Below are positions 29,861 to 37,952 of a stretch of DNA of 64,000 bases, one piece after another. Below the pieces are notes generated by a model. That model made no database searches. It had not been told where the DNA came from and saw only the letters and a list, made by a program, of their open reading frames with translations. How positions within the stretch are numbered: the stretch's first letter is position 1; each line of letters begins with the position of its first letter. Origin of the DNA: DATFQI01 sp963816955 (GTDB lineage Bacteria > Actinomycetota > Thermoleophilia > Solirubrobacterales > Solirubrobacteraceae); assembly GCA_963816955.1 (NCBI GenBank), contig CAWFME010000003.1, forward strand, positions 124,001 to 188,000. The letters run 5' to 3'. The position numbers and the translations under genes are program-made.

Positions 29861-31172
29861 CGCGCCTTCGGCGTCGAGACGATCCACCTCGACCTGCCCG
29901 GCGCTCGCCGCCGCGTTCGCGCCGCCGCCTGCACGACGCCGGCGTGCCCGGTCACGCCCGAGCGCACGGCCGCGTTCGCGCGGGCGCTCGACGCTCGTCC
30001 GCCCGGTCGCCCGCCGCCGCCTGTACTGGACCGCCCGCGCGCGTGTTCGTCTCCGACCCGGCGCACTTCGCGCGCCTTCGACGCGGTGTTCCGCGCGGTG
30101 TTCGGGGCGTCGCGATCGCGCGAGCCGTTCGACCGCGTCCGACGCGCCGATCGGCCGACGCGCGACGTGGCGGCGCGAGGCGACCAGCCGTCGCTCGGCG
30201 CCGGCGGCGTCGGCGAGCGACGGGACGACGAGGAGGTCGAGGTCGCCGCGAGGCGCGTGGCCGGCGACGAGGAGCGGCTCGCCGGCACGCTGCTTCGACG
30301 CGCTGGAGCCGCACGAGCTCGCGCAGCTCTACCGGCTGATGACGCGGCTCGAGCTCGCGCCGCCGCCGCGCCGCACGCGCCGCCACGAGCGCGGCCGCCA
30401 GGGCCGGCAGATCGACGTGCGGCGGACGCTGCGCGCGCAGCCGGCGCAGCGGCGGCGAGCCGATCCACCTCGCGCCACCGCCGCCGCCGCGTCGTCCGCC
30501 GCCGGCTGGTGCTGCTGTGCGACATCTCGGGCTCGATGGAGCCCTACGCCCGCGCCTACCTGCAGCTGCTCGCCGCGGCCGCCGGCAGCGGGCCCGCGCG
30601 CCGAGGCGTTCGTCTTCGCCACCCGGCTGACCCGTCTCACCCGCGCGCTCGCCGGCCGCCACCCCGAGCGCGCGATCCAGCGCGCCGCCGCGGCCGCGCC
30701 CGACTGGTCGAGCGGCACCCGGATCGGCGACGCGCTGAAGGCGTTCAACGACCGCCACGGCCGCCGCGGGCATGGCGCGCGGCGCGGTCGTGGTGATCGT
30801 CTCCGACGGGTGGGAGCGCGGCGACCCGGAGCTCGTCGGGCCGCGAGATGGAGCGCCTCGCGCGGCTCGCCCACCGGATCGTGTGGGTCAACCCGCGCGT
30901 CGGCGCCGGCGACGTTCTCCGTCCAGGCGGGCGGCATGAAGGCCGCGCTCCCGCACTGCGACGCGCTGGTCAGCGGCCACACCTTCGCCGCGCTCGCCGA
31001 GGTGGCCGAGGCGATCGCGCGGCGCGCGACGTCGCCGCCGCCCGAGCCGCCGCCCGAGGACGGAGCCGGAGCCGTGGGCGAGCGCCACGCCGGTCCCGGG
31101 CAGCTCGGTGGCGATGCCGAGCGGCTACGGCCCGAGCCGCGGCAAGACGACGCCGGGGTGGTCGATCGGTGA
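29857..31172 (+). CDS. coxE: VWA-domain protein CoxE, frameshifted
   Basis: About 430 residues. The N-terminal half is helical (VETIHLDLPALAAAF, later LEPHELAQLYRLMTRLELAP). The C-terminal half is a von Willebrand A domain: LVLLCDISGSMEPYARAYLQ carries the MIDAS Asp-x-Ser-x-Ser (30521 onward), with TRIGDALKAFNDRHG, VVVIVSDGWERGDPEL, and IVWVNPR near the end. CoxE works with the CoxD ATPase in active-site maturation. More than ten indels occur, and the 29880-30330 part is the most scrambled in the window, so residues there are uncertain. Confidence 0.85.
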
Positions 31173-31348
31173 GCTGAGGAAGACCTGCATCTACCCGGGC
31201 TGCGAGCGCCCGGCGGTGCCCGCCGCACCCGCTGGGCGGGCCGCAGCCGGCGTTCTGCGACCTCGAGGAGCACAACGCGCTGACCGCCCACCAGGAGCGA
31301 CAGCGCCTGGCGCAGCGAGGAGAAGACGAGGAGGATCGGAGTGGCTGA
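31169..31348 (+). CDS. small Cys/His protein of the cox cluster, frameshifted
   Basis: About 58 residues after correction. The visible sequence has RKTCIYPGCERPAVPAAPAG, then PAFCDLEEHNALTAHQERQR, with three Cys and two His that could bind one metal ion. The start is probably GTG 31169, in an overlap with the coxE stop, which requires one missing base near 31175. The end TGA at 31346-31348 overlaps the following gene by eight bases. Family not recognised; the position among maturation factors suggests a metal-related role. Confidence 0.5.
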
Positions 31349-31804
31349 CGAGGCCTACCGCGCGGTGTTCCTGCGCGTGCACCCGACGGGCAAGATGGTG
31401 CTGAGCCTGACGACGGAGGCCGACGGCCAGGAGCCGGACTACGCCGCGCTCGTCGGCCGGGAGCTCGGCGTCCCCGCGCTCGACGTCAAGGTCGTGCCCG
31501 CCGACACCGACCGCTTCGGCGACGGCCACGGGTTCAACACCAGCCCGTCCGACGGGCACGCGCCGCGGCGATCTCCAGCGCGACGGCGAAGATCCGCGAC
31601 AAGGCGCGGCTGCTGGCCGGCATGGCGCTCGACGCGCCGCCCGAGATCGCTGCACGTGGGCCAACGGCGCGTGGGTCCGGCGACGGCGGCGACCCGGCGC
31701 AGCTCAAGACGGTCGAGGACCTCGCGCTCTACGCGCACGGCACCGGCGCGCTGCCGCCCGGCGTCGAGGGCGGGCTCGACGCGCAGACGGTCTACCGCGA
31801 CTGA
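31341..31804 (+). CDS. stand-alone mini-CoxL paralogue, frameshifted
   Basis: GTG 31341 follows a strong GAGGAGG site. The protein of about 153 residues aligns along its whole length with an internal part of the CoxL in this window: RVHPTGKMVLSLTTEADGQ against RVHPSGKAVVSISAQTQGQ, then GRELGVPALDVKVVPADTD against AEELGIPPEDVEVRHGDTD, DKARLLAGMALDAPPE against DKARAIAATMLEASPE, and GVEGGLDAQTVY against GMEGGLDAQVIY. It lacks the AYRCSFR loop, the QGQGHE cofactor loop and the catalytic Glu, so it cannot be an enzyme by itself. Indels occur near 31563 and at two sites in 31650-31690. Its own start and stop suggest a real small gene rather than debris. Confidence 0.65.
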
Positions 31805-32332
31805 GAGGTGGCCGTCGAGCGAGACCTCGACCTCGTCGAGGACCTTCAGCGCCCCGAACAGCGCGGTGTAGGGCTTCATCCCCCAAGTCGGACTGCTTGA
31901 CGACGGCGCGTCGCGGCGACCGTGCCGTCCTCGCTCACGTGCAGGTCCAGCGCGAGCGGCCGCGTCGTGCCGCCGAGCGTCAGCTCGCCCTCGAGCTCGC
32001 GCCGCCGTCGATCGAGGTCGACCGGAACGCGATGTCGCGGCGCTGGAGCACCTCGTCGTCGATCGTCTGGTGGATGTTGGCCTTGTCGCCCTCGTCGAGG
32101 GCCTTCATCCCGCCCGTGCCCTTCTGCACGCGCAGCGACGTCGCGTCGGCGGTCAGCTCGCGGCCGCGGGCGCCGTCCGCGCCGATCGTGAGCGTGCCCT
32201 CCCATGAGGTCACGTGCAACAGCAGGTCGTGCCCTGCCTTCGCGGCCGCGCCGCGCGCCGCGTCTGCACCGGCGAGCGTTGCGTTGTCGGTCCGAACCGA
32301 TAGCTGCCGGGCTCGATCACGCGGGCGAGCAT
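31792..32332 (-). CDS. YceI-like protein, frameshifted
   Basis: About 175 residues of the YceI lipocalin-like fold: VIEPGSYRFG at the start, GAAAKAGHDLLLHVTSWEGT, the ADATSLRVQKGTGGMKALDE loop, KANIHQTIDDEVLQRRDIAF, and the end GMKPYTALFGALKVLDEVEV. No signal peptide is seen, unlike the periplasmic E. coli protein. The start may be ATG 32332 or GTG 32320. The stop placement is uncertain because the 3' end is shifted near 31805. It faces the mini-CoxL gene convergently and coxG divergently. Confidence 0.7.
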
Positions 32333-32357
32333 AACCGAGCCAGCAGGAGACATCCGC

Positions 32358-32792
32358 ATGGCCGTTGAGCTCGACCACTCGTTCACGACCGAGAAGCCGC
32401 TCGACGAGAGCTTCGCGGCGATCACCGACCTCGAGCGCGTCGTCCCGGCCGTCGAGGGCGGCAGCGTGCTCGAGCGCGACCGGGCCGGACTCGGTGAAGG
32501 CGCAGATCCTGCTCAAGATGGGCGCGATGTCGATGAAGATGGTCGGCACGATCGAGCTCGTCGAGCAGGACGCCGAGGCCGCACCGCGCGGTGATGAAGG
32601 TCAAGGCGCGCGAGTCGGGCGGCACCGGCCACGCCAACGCCGACGTCGACCTTCCAGCTCGCCGACGGCGGCGGCGCGATCCACACGCACGCGCAGATCA
32701 CCGGCAAGGCGGCGTCGATGGGCGAGGGCGTGATGGTCGGCGTGCTCGACGGGCTGATCACCGACTTCACGACCAAGCTCGGCCAGATCTGA
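32358..32792 (+). CDS. coxG: CoxG-family SRPBCC protein, frameshifted
   Basis: About 144 residues. It has MAVELDHSFTTEKPLDESFA, ITDLERVVPAVEGGSVLE, LLKMGAMSMKMVGTIELVEQ, ESGGTGHANADVDFQLADGG and a C-terminal GVLDGLITDFTTKLG helix, matching the CO dehydrogenase subunit G (CoxG) family, a helix-grip fold linked to membrane attachment of CO dehydrogenase. The ribosome site AGGAGA precedes ATG 32358. Shifts lie near 32488, 32587 and 32655. Confidence 0.85.
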
Positions 32793-32798
32793 GCGCCG

Positions 32799-33036
32799 AT
32801 GGCGACGCGTCGTGATGCGCGAGATCCGCGAGGGCGAGGTGCCCTTCGCGGCGGGCACCGCGATCCAGGAGGACCCGGACCGGCCCGCGTTCCGCGGCAA
32901 CGGCCCGGACGACTACGTGTGCGTGGAGTGCGGCAACGTGCTCGCCGAGGCGATGGACGCCGGCGCACATGACGAAGAAGGTCCGGGTGCGCTGCGGGCG
33001 CTGCCGGACCGTCAACGTCGCGGTGACGACGGCTAG
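32799..33036 (+). CDS. small zinc-ribbon protein, frameshifted
   Basis: About 78 residues. An N-terminal REIREGEVPFAAGTAIQEDP is followed by VCVECGNVLAEAMDAG and, one frame over, MTKKVRVRCGRCRTVNVAV, giving two C-x2-C knuckles about 26 residues apart that would bind one zinc. Indels lie near 32813 and 32967. It directly follows coxG and ends the cox cluster. Its TAG overlaps the convergent acidic-protein gene. Confidence 0.62.
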
Positions 33037-33305
33037 GAGCTGCGCACCGGGCTAGTCGTCGCGCGTGCGGCCGCGCCGACGTCCTTGAGGTCGGGCTCGG
33101 CGTCGGCGGGCGGCTCGGAGCCGCCGTCGGTCGTCGCGTCGGCGTCGTCGCCCGCGCCGCGGTCGATCCCCTCCTCGGTGGCCGGCTCGCTCGGAGCCGG
33201 TGGTGCGCCCGAGCACCTGAGCTGCTCCTCGTCGCCGCCGAGCTCGGCCGGGACGACACCCTCGTCGGCGGTCTCGGCCCACTCGCCCTTGTCCTTGTCG
33301 TTCAT
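33033..33305 (-). CDS. short acidic hypothetical protein
   Basis: A 90-residue, strongly acidic, low-complexity protein that begins MNDKDKGEWAETADEGVVPA and ends with DAEPDLKDVGAAARATTS. It is probably disordered. In 33183-33222 the alternative frame reads QVLGRTTGSE, so a compensating pair of indels may lie here, which would be the right edge of the indel-rich region. No family recognised. Confidence 0.5.
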   Translation of the reverse strand: MNDKDKGEWAETADEGVVPAELGGDEEQLRCSGAPPAPSEPATEEGIDRGAGDDADATTDGGSEPPADAEPDLKDVGAAARATTSPVRSS

Positions 33306-33308
33306 GGG

Positions 33309-33344
33309 TTGAGCCTACCCTGCACACGTGATTTAGATATGCCA
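33309..33344 (+). promoter_or_regulatory. candidate promoter/operator of the copper oxidase operon
   Basis: TTGAGC at 33309-33314 and TTAGAT at 33333-33338 are separated by 18 bases and lie just upstream of GTG 33356. The ten-base word GATATGCCAC at 33336-33345 recurs in inverted form at 36581-36590, upstream of another gene pair, so it may be a shared operator. Confidence 0.4.
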
Positions 33345-33355
33345 CAATCTCACCC

Positions 33356-34384
33356 GTGGCACGACTCACACGACGACGGCTGATCGCGGCGGGCGGCCTC
33401 AGCGGCGCGGCCGCGGTGCTCGCCTCGCACGGCGGCACGGCGACCGGCCAGGACCCACACGCGGGCCACGGCGGGGCCGGCCACCCCGGCCACGGCGGCT
33501 CCGGCCACGCCGACTTCCGCGACGGGCGCACGGTCGACCACGCGTTCAACGGCTTCGACCCGCACGAGCTGGTGCGCGACTTCGACTGGGGCCGCACGAC
33601 GCGCACGGCGAGCGGGCGTGTGATCCGCGAGTGGGAGCTCGTCGCGGTCGACCGCGAGCTCGAGGTCGCGCCGGGCGTGCGCTTCGCCGCCTGGACCTAC
33701 AACGGCCGCGTCCCGGGCCCGACGCTGCGCTGCCGCGAGGGCGAGCGGCTGCGGATCACGTTCGCCAACGCCTCCGCGCACCCGCACACGATCCACTTCC
33801 ACGGGCTCCACCCCTCCGACATGGACGGGGTGCCGGGGCAGGGCGCGGGGCTGATCGAGCGCGGCGCCAAGACCGTGTACGAGTTCGACGCGCTGCCAGC
33901 CGGCCTGCACCTCTACCACTGCCACGTCCGGCCGCTGGCCGAGCACATCGCCAAGGGCCTCTACGGCGCGTTCATCGTGGACCCGAAGGAGGGGCGGGAG
34001 GACGCGGACGAGCTCGTGATGGTCATGAACGGGTTCGACACGAACTTCGACCGCGCGAACGAGCTCTACGCCGCCAACACGATCCCGTTCGCGTACATGC
34101 ACCGGCCGATCGAGGTCGCGCGCGGCGAGCTGATCCGACTCTACGCGGTCAACGTGCTCGAGTACGACCTGATCAACTCGCTGCACCTGCACGGCAACCT
34201 GTTCGACTGGTACCCGACGGGCACGTCGCTGCGGGCGGCCGAGCTCACCGACACCGTGATGCTCTGCCAGGGGCAGCGCGGCATCGCCGAGTGGCGCTTT
34301 CCGACGCCCGGCCGGTTCATGTTCCACGCGCACCAGTCCGAGTTCACCGAGCTCGGCTGGCAGGGGTTCTTCGAGGTCCGATGA
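33356..34384 (+). CDS. two-domain multicopper oxidase (small laccase type), Tat-exported
   Basis: A 342-residue secreted oxidase. The N-terminus has a twin-arginine signal (TRRRLIAAGG followed by an Ala-rich core), then a His/Gly-rich linker (HAGHGGAGHPGHGGSGH). Copper ligands are HPHTIHFHG, HLYHCHVRPLAEHIAKGL (H-C-H-x3-H, the type 1 site) in domain 1, and LHLHGNLF and FMFHAHQSEF in domain 2. As the Cys is only in the first domain and domain 2 has HAH, this is a type C-like arrangement of the two-domain family, an assignment made from memory. The three-gene operon continues with a ZIP transporter and a DtxR regulator. Confidence 0.88.
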   Translation: MARLTRRRLIAAGGLSGAAAVLASHGGTATGQDPHAGHGGAGHPGHGGSGHADFRDGRTVDHAFNGFDPHELVRDFDWGRTTRTASGRVIREWELVAVDRELEVAPGVRFAAWTYNGRVPGPTLRCREGERLRITFANASAHPHTIHFHGLHPSDMDGVPGQGAGLIERGAKTVYEFDALPAGLHLYHCHVRPLAEHIAKGLYGAFIVDPKEGREDADELVMVMNGFDTNFDRANELYAANTIPFAYMHRPIEVARGELIRLYAVNVLEYDLINSLHLHGNLFDWYPTGTSLRAAELTDTVMLCQGQRGIAEWRFPTPGRFMFHAHQSEFTELGWQGFFEVR

Positions 34385-35571
34385 CGGCGCTCGAATCGCG
34401 CTCCTCGACGGCGCCCACCTGGCTGCTCGGCCTCGTCCCGCTGCTGCTGATCGCGGCCGCGATCGGGCTGTTCGCGGTGCTCGGCGGGCCTGGCCTGGGC
34501 GATCGCCGCGGGCCGCCGGCGGAGGAGCTGGCGATCGAGCGCACGAAGCTCTCGCCCGGCGTGATCGAGCTGACGGTGCGCAACGACGGGCCCGACGCGG
34601 TGACGATCGCCCAGGCGGTGGTCAACGACGCGTTCGTGCAGTTCTCGGGGGCGGACGACCCGATCGGGCGGCTCGAGTCCGCGCGCGTGCGGCTCCAGCA
34701 GCCGTGGGTGGAGGGCGAGGCCTACGAGGTCGCGCTGCTCACCTCCGCGGGCGGGACGATCGCGCACGAGGTCCCGGTGGCGGTCGAGACGCCGGGCGCC
34801 GACGCGTCGTTCTTCGGGCTGCTCGCCCTGCTCGGGATCTACGTCGGCGTGATCCCGGTCGCGCTGGGCATGCTCTGGCTGCCGTGGGTGCGGCGGATCC
34901 CGCCGGGCTGGCTGCGCCTGGTGATGGCGCTGACGATCGGCCTGCTGGCGTTCCTGGCGGTCGACGCGACGCTCGAGGGCTTCGAGCTGGCGGGCGAGGG
35001 CTCGCAGGCGTTCGGCGGCGGAGCGCTCGTGCTGATCGGCGCGGCCGTCGCCTTCCTGGCGCTGACCGGCGTGTCGTCGTGGCTGACCGCGCGGCGAAGC
35101 GCGGCGGCGGCGGGCGGGGCCTCAGGGGCGACGCTGGCGCTGCTGGTGGCGGTCGGCATCGGCCTCCACAACCTCGGGGAGGGCGTGGCGATCGGCGCCG
35201 CCTACTCGGCCGGCGCGCTCGCGCTGGGCGCGTTCCTCGTCGTCGGCTTCGCGCTGCACAACACCACCGAGGGGCTGGCGATCGTCGCGCCGGTCGCTCG
35301 CACGCAACCTTCGCTGCGGCTGCTCGCGGCGCTCGGGCTGATCGCCGGCGCTCCCGCGGTGCTCGGCGCCTGGATCGGCGCGGCCGCCTTCAACGCCAGC
35401 CTGGCGGCGTTCCTGTTCGGCTTCGGGGCGGGCGCGATCGTCCAGGTGATCGTCCAGCTCGCGCCGACGCTGCGCGACGGCGAGGGACGGCTGCTGCACC
35501 CCGCTGCCGTCTCCGGCATCCTGCTGGGAATGGCGACGATGTTCGCGACCGGCCTGCTGGTGAGCGTCTGA
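34381..35571 (+). CDS. ZIP-family metal transporter with N-terminal extracytoplasmic domain
   Basis: A 396-residue protein. After one N-terminal helix (residues about 14-36) there is a soluble beta-rich domain of about 100 residues (GVIELTVRNDGPDAVTIAQ). Then come about eight membrane helices with the ZIP metal-site motifs GIGLHNLGEGVAIGAAYSAG and GFALHNTTEGLAIV. ZIP proteins bring Zn, Fe or Mn into the cytoplasm. ATG 34381 overlaps the oxidase stop (ATGA) and its TGA overlaps the regulator start. The extra N-terminal domain is unusual and might accept metal from the oxidase, which is inference. Confidence 0.85.
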   Translation: MTALESRSSTAPTWLLGLVPLLLIAAAIGLFAVLGGPGLGDRRGPPAEELAIERTKLSPGVIELTVRNDGPDAVTIAQAVVNDAFVQFSGADDPIGRLESARVRLQQPWVEGEAYEVALLTSAGGTIAHEVPVAVETPGADASFFGLLALLGIYVGVIPVALGMLWLPWVRRIPPGWLRLVMALTIGLLAFLAVDATLEGFELAGEGSQAFGGGALVLIGAAVAFLALTGVSSWLTARRSAAAAGGASGATLALLVAVGIGLHNLGEGVAIGAAYSAGALALGAFLVVGFALHNTTEGLAIVAPVARTQPSLRLLAALGLIAGAPAVLGAWIGAAAFNASLAAFLFGFGAGAIVQVIVQLAPTLRDGEGRLLHPAAVSGILLGMATMFATGLLVSV

Positions 35572-36251
35572 TGGCCGCCGCGCAGGCCGAGCGGCCCTCT
35601 GAGGCGATCCAGGACTACGCGAAGGCGATCTACGCGCTGCAGCGCCGCGCCGAGGGCCAGCCCGTGGCCACCAACGACCTCGCGGAGCGCCTGAGCGTGA
35701 CCCCGGCCTCGGTGTCGGCGATGCTCAAGAAGCTCGCCGAGCGCGGCCTGGTCGAGCACGTCCCCTATCGCGGCGTGCTGCTCACGCCGGCCGGCGAGCG
35801 CGTCGCGCTCGAGGTCCTGCGCCACCACCGGCTGCTCGAGCTCTACCTCGCCGAGCACCTCGGCGTGCCGTGGGACCGCGTGCACCAGGAGGCCGAGGCG
35901 CTCGAGCACGTGATCTCCGAGGACCTCGAGGCGCGCATCGCGGCCAAGCTCGGCGAGCCGACCCACGACCCGCACGGCGACCCGATCCCGAACGTCGACC
36001 TCGTGATCGACGAGGGCGACGCCCGCGCGCTGGAGTCGCTGGAGTCAGGGGCCACCGGCCGCTTCGTGCGGATCTCGGACTCCGACCCGGAGATGCTCCG
36101 CTACCTCGACGACCGAGGGGTCCGGCTCGGCGACCCGCTCGAGGTCGTCGACCGCCAGCCCTTCGGAGGCCCGCTCACCGTCCGCTTCGGGGACCAGCTC
36201 CACACCCTCGGCGGAGGCCTCGCCGCCGCAATGCGGGTCGAGCTCGACTAG
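35571..36251 (+). CDS. DtxR/MntR-family metal-dependent regulator
   Basis: A 226-residue repressor. Residues about 10-75 are a winged helix (AIQDYAKAIYALQRRAEGQP, then LAERLSVTPASVSAMLKKLA), residues 80-145 the dimerisation and metal-binding domain (RHHRLLELYLAEHLGVPWDR, then EAEALEHVISEDLEARIAAK with His and Glu ligands), and the last 75 an SH3-like/FeoA domain, as in IdeR rather than the short MntR. It would sense Fe or Mn and control this operon. The start overlaps the transporter stop. Confidence 0.88.
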   Translation: MAAAQAERPSEAIQDYAKAIYALQRRAEGQPVATNDLAERLSVTPASVSAMLKKLAERGLVEHVPYRGVLLTPAGERVALEVLRHHRLLELYLAEHLGVPWDRVHQEAEALEHVISEDLEARIAAKLGEPTHDPHGDPIPNVDLVIDEGDARALESLESGATGRFVRISDSDPEMLRYLDDRGVRLGDPLEVVDRQPFGGPLTVRFGDQLHTLGGGLAAAMRVELD

Positions 36252-36255
36252 CCGC

Positions 36256-36483
36256 TCAGCCGCGGCGCGCGGCTTGGCGCTGCTGCTCCGCGTAGCGGCG
36301 CAGGTGCTCGACGAAGGCCTTCCCGTGGTACTCCGTCTTCTCACGCAGCGCCTTCGATCGAGCCAGATGGGCCATCCAGCCGGCGGTACCGAGCAGGTAC
36401 ACGAGCGCGAGCACGACCAGCGCGACCTCCGCGCGGTAGACGGGGTTCCAGTAGACGGCACCCGCGCGGGAGGGGCGGCTCAG
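36256..36483 (-). CDS. small single-span membrane protein
   Basis: About 75 residues with one hydrophobic helix (VALVVLALVYLLGTAGWMAH) and a basic tail KALREKTEYHGKAFVEHLRR. No ATG, GTG or TTG fits; the best start is CTG 36483, which overlaps the TGA of the microprotein upstream (CTGA). I do not recognise a family. Convergent to the regulator gene with five bases between them. Confidence 0.5.
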   Translation of the reverse strand: MSRPSRAGAVYWNPVYRAEVALVVLALVYLLGTAGWMAHLARSKALREKTEYHGKAFVEHLRRYAEQQRQAARRG

Positions 36484-36557
36484 CCGCGACCGGCGAAGTA
36501 AGCGCCGGCGGTGAAGACGAAGAGGACCGAGACGAGGCAGAGCAGCAGGAATTCCAT
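36480..36557 (-). CDS. 25-residue membrane microprotein
   Basis: ATG 36557 opens a 25-codon frame that is almost all hydrophobic (MEFLLLCLVSVLFVFTAGAY, then FAGRG and TGA). A good upstream AGGATCTCCGCCA region precedes it on this strand, and its stop overlaps the next gene's start codon, which supports a translated unit. It resembles small respiratory-complex or transporter helper peptides in form only. Confidence 0.5.
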   Translation of the reverse strand: MEFLLLCLVSVLFVFTAGAYFAGRG

Positions 36558-36577
36558 TGGCGGAGATCCTAGTCGGC

Positions 36578-36630
36578 CGAGTGGCATATCCGTTCCCTCC
36601 CAGGGAACGCACGTGCCACTCGAGTGGCAC
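36578..36630. promoter_or_regulatory. nested inverted repeats, candidate multi-site operator
   Basis: CGAGTGGCA (36578-36586), then CGTTCCCT (36591-36598), a three-base centre, AGGGAACG (36602-36609) and TGCCACTCG (36614-36622) form a symmetric dyad about 36600. A second perfect palindrome, GTGCCACTCGAGTGGCAC, occupies 36613-36630 and reuses the right arm. It sits between the divergent microprotein (36557) and leader-motif gene (36689). Confidence 0.6.
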
Positions 36631-36688
36631 CTGAGTCGCGCCCGGCGCGAGGGGTGACGCGCGGCGCTCGCGGGCGTAGGCTCGCGGC

Positions 36689-37195
36689 GTGCGACGGCAC
36701 GACCACCCCGAGCCGCGGCGCGAGGACCGCGACGAGCCCCGCCGGGAGCCGGAGGCCCAGCCCGCCGAGGCCGTCCTCGAGCTCCAGCGCACCGCCGGCA
36801 ACCGCGCGGTGAGCGCGCTGCTCGGCCGCCAGCCGGCGCCCACCCCGACCGACGCGAAGTCCGGCAAGGACCGCGCCGCGACGAGCACGCTCGGGCTCGG
36901 CGAGGACATCGGGGTCATCCCGCTCGACTCGGCGAGCCTCGGCCAGCCCGACCACGACGGCAACGTGCACGACCTCCACGTGACGTTCCTCAACAACCCC
37001 GCGGTCCCGGCGATCCAGCAGGCGATGCTCACCGGCAAGCCGGTTCCGGAGGGCTTCTACTCCTCGACGAGCATGAAGCTCACGCTCCACAGCATCGTCA
37101 TCACCTCGATGACGTTCCAGGACGACAACGAGGGCGGCCAGACGGTCTCGCTCTCGATCAACTTCACCGCCTCGAAGCTCGAGCCCGTCCGCTGA
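36689..37195 (+). CDS. LQRxAGNRAV-leader protein A
   Basis: A 168-residue protein starting at GTG 36689. Its first 30 residues are charged and Pro-rich (VRRHDHPEPRREDRDEPRRE), followed by VLELQRTAGNRAVSALLGRQ. The C-terminal 110 residues are beta-rich (DLHVTFLNNPAVPAI, then LTLHSIVITSMTFQDDN and TVSLSINFTASKLEPV), with a terminal strand recalling Hcp-type tube proteins. The leader resembles a segment seen near the N-terminus of many actinobacterial DUF4157-type and injection-system-associated proteins. A paralogue is encoded at 38359. There is no signal peptide. Function unknown. Confidence 0.65.
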   Translation: MRRHDHPEPRREDRDEPRREPEAQPAEAVLELQRTAGNRAVSALLGRQPAPTPTDAKSGKDRAATSTLGLGEDIGVIPLDSASLGQPDHDGNVHDLHVTFLNNPAVPAIQQAMLTGKPVPEGFYSSTSMKLTLHSIVITSMTFQDDNEGGQTVSLSINFTASKLEPVR

Positions 37196-37196
37196 C

Positions 37197-37952
37197 GTGC
37201 TGCGTGTCGTCGCGGGCCTCGCGCTCGTCGTATCGCTGGTGCTCAACTTCGGGATCGTCGACCTGCTCACCGCGCTCGACCCGGCCCCGGAGTGGGAGCC
37301 CGTCCGGCTGCTCGAGGCCGGCTGGGGGATCGTGTTCGGCATCCTGCTCCCCGTCGGGCTCGCCGCCCAGCTGCGGCGAGGGGGCGGCCCCGTCGCGACC
37401 GTCCAGCAGCTCTTCGTCCTGGTCGCCGCGCTCGCGATCGCGACGCTGCTGACCCTGAAGGCCCACGAGTGGCTGCTCGTGGGCTTCTGGGCCGCGGTCA
37501 CGGCCGTGATCGCCGCGCTTCACCCCGCCCGCGAGCAGCTCCTCGCCCGTCCTCGCAAGCCCGACCCGATCCTCGCCGTCGTCGCGGCGCTCGCGCTCGT
37601 CCCGGCCGCGATCCACGCCGCCCAGATGGCCGCGAACCACCGGGCCGGCCTCCCGGGCGACGACACGAACGGCTTCCAGCACTGGACCGTCCAGGCCGCA
37701 CTGCCGATCGCGCTCGTCGGCCTCGTGGCCCTCAGCGCCCTCCAGACCGACGGCTGGCGAGTCCCGGCCATCACCGCCGCGATCGGAGCCGCAACGCTCG
37801 GCCTGTTCGCGATCGTCGACAAGGGAGGCGCGGGAGACCTCTCCACCGGCTGGGGAGCCGGTGCGCTCGAATGGGGAATCGTCGTGCTCCTGGCGACGGC
37901 ACGAGCGCACCGGCGGGCCCTCACGGAGCGAGTGCGAGGACCTGGTAGCTAG
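37197..37952 (+). CDS. polytopic membrane protein
   Basis: A 251-residue protein with about seven hydrophobic helices, starting VLRVVAGLALVVSLVLNFGI, with helices at about 40-60, 70-90, 93-108, 122-140, 165-185 and 190-215. GTG 37197 is one base after the stop of protein A, so they are probably co-transcribed. No catalytic motif seen; the family is unknown. It converges on the secreted-protein gene with a 32-base overlap. Confidence 0.65.
   Translation: MLRVVAGLALVVSLVLNFGIVDLLTALDPAPEWEPVRLLEAGWGIVFGILLPVGLAAQLRRGGGPVATVQQLFVLVAALAIATLLTLKAHEWLLVGFWAAVTAVIAALHPAREQLLARPRKPDPILAVVAALALVPAAIHAAQMAANHRAGLPGDDTNGFQHWTVQAALPIALVGLVALSALQTDGWRVPAITAAIGAATLGLFAIVDKGGAGDLSTGWGAGALEWGIVVLLATARAHRRALTERVRGPGS

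Noticed and set aside
31622..31804. Mini-CoxL as the true C-terminus of the main CoxL
   Set aside because: The main CoxL has its own complete version of this region, and the mini gene has a separate start with a strong ribosome site about 4 kb later.
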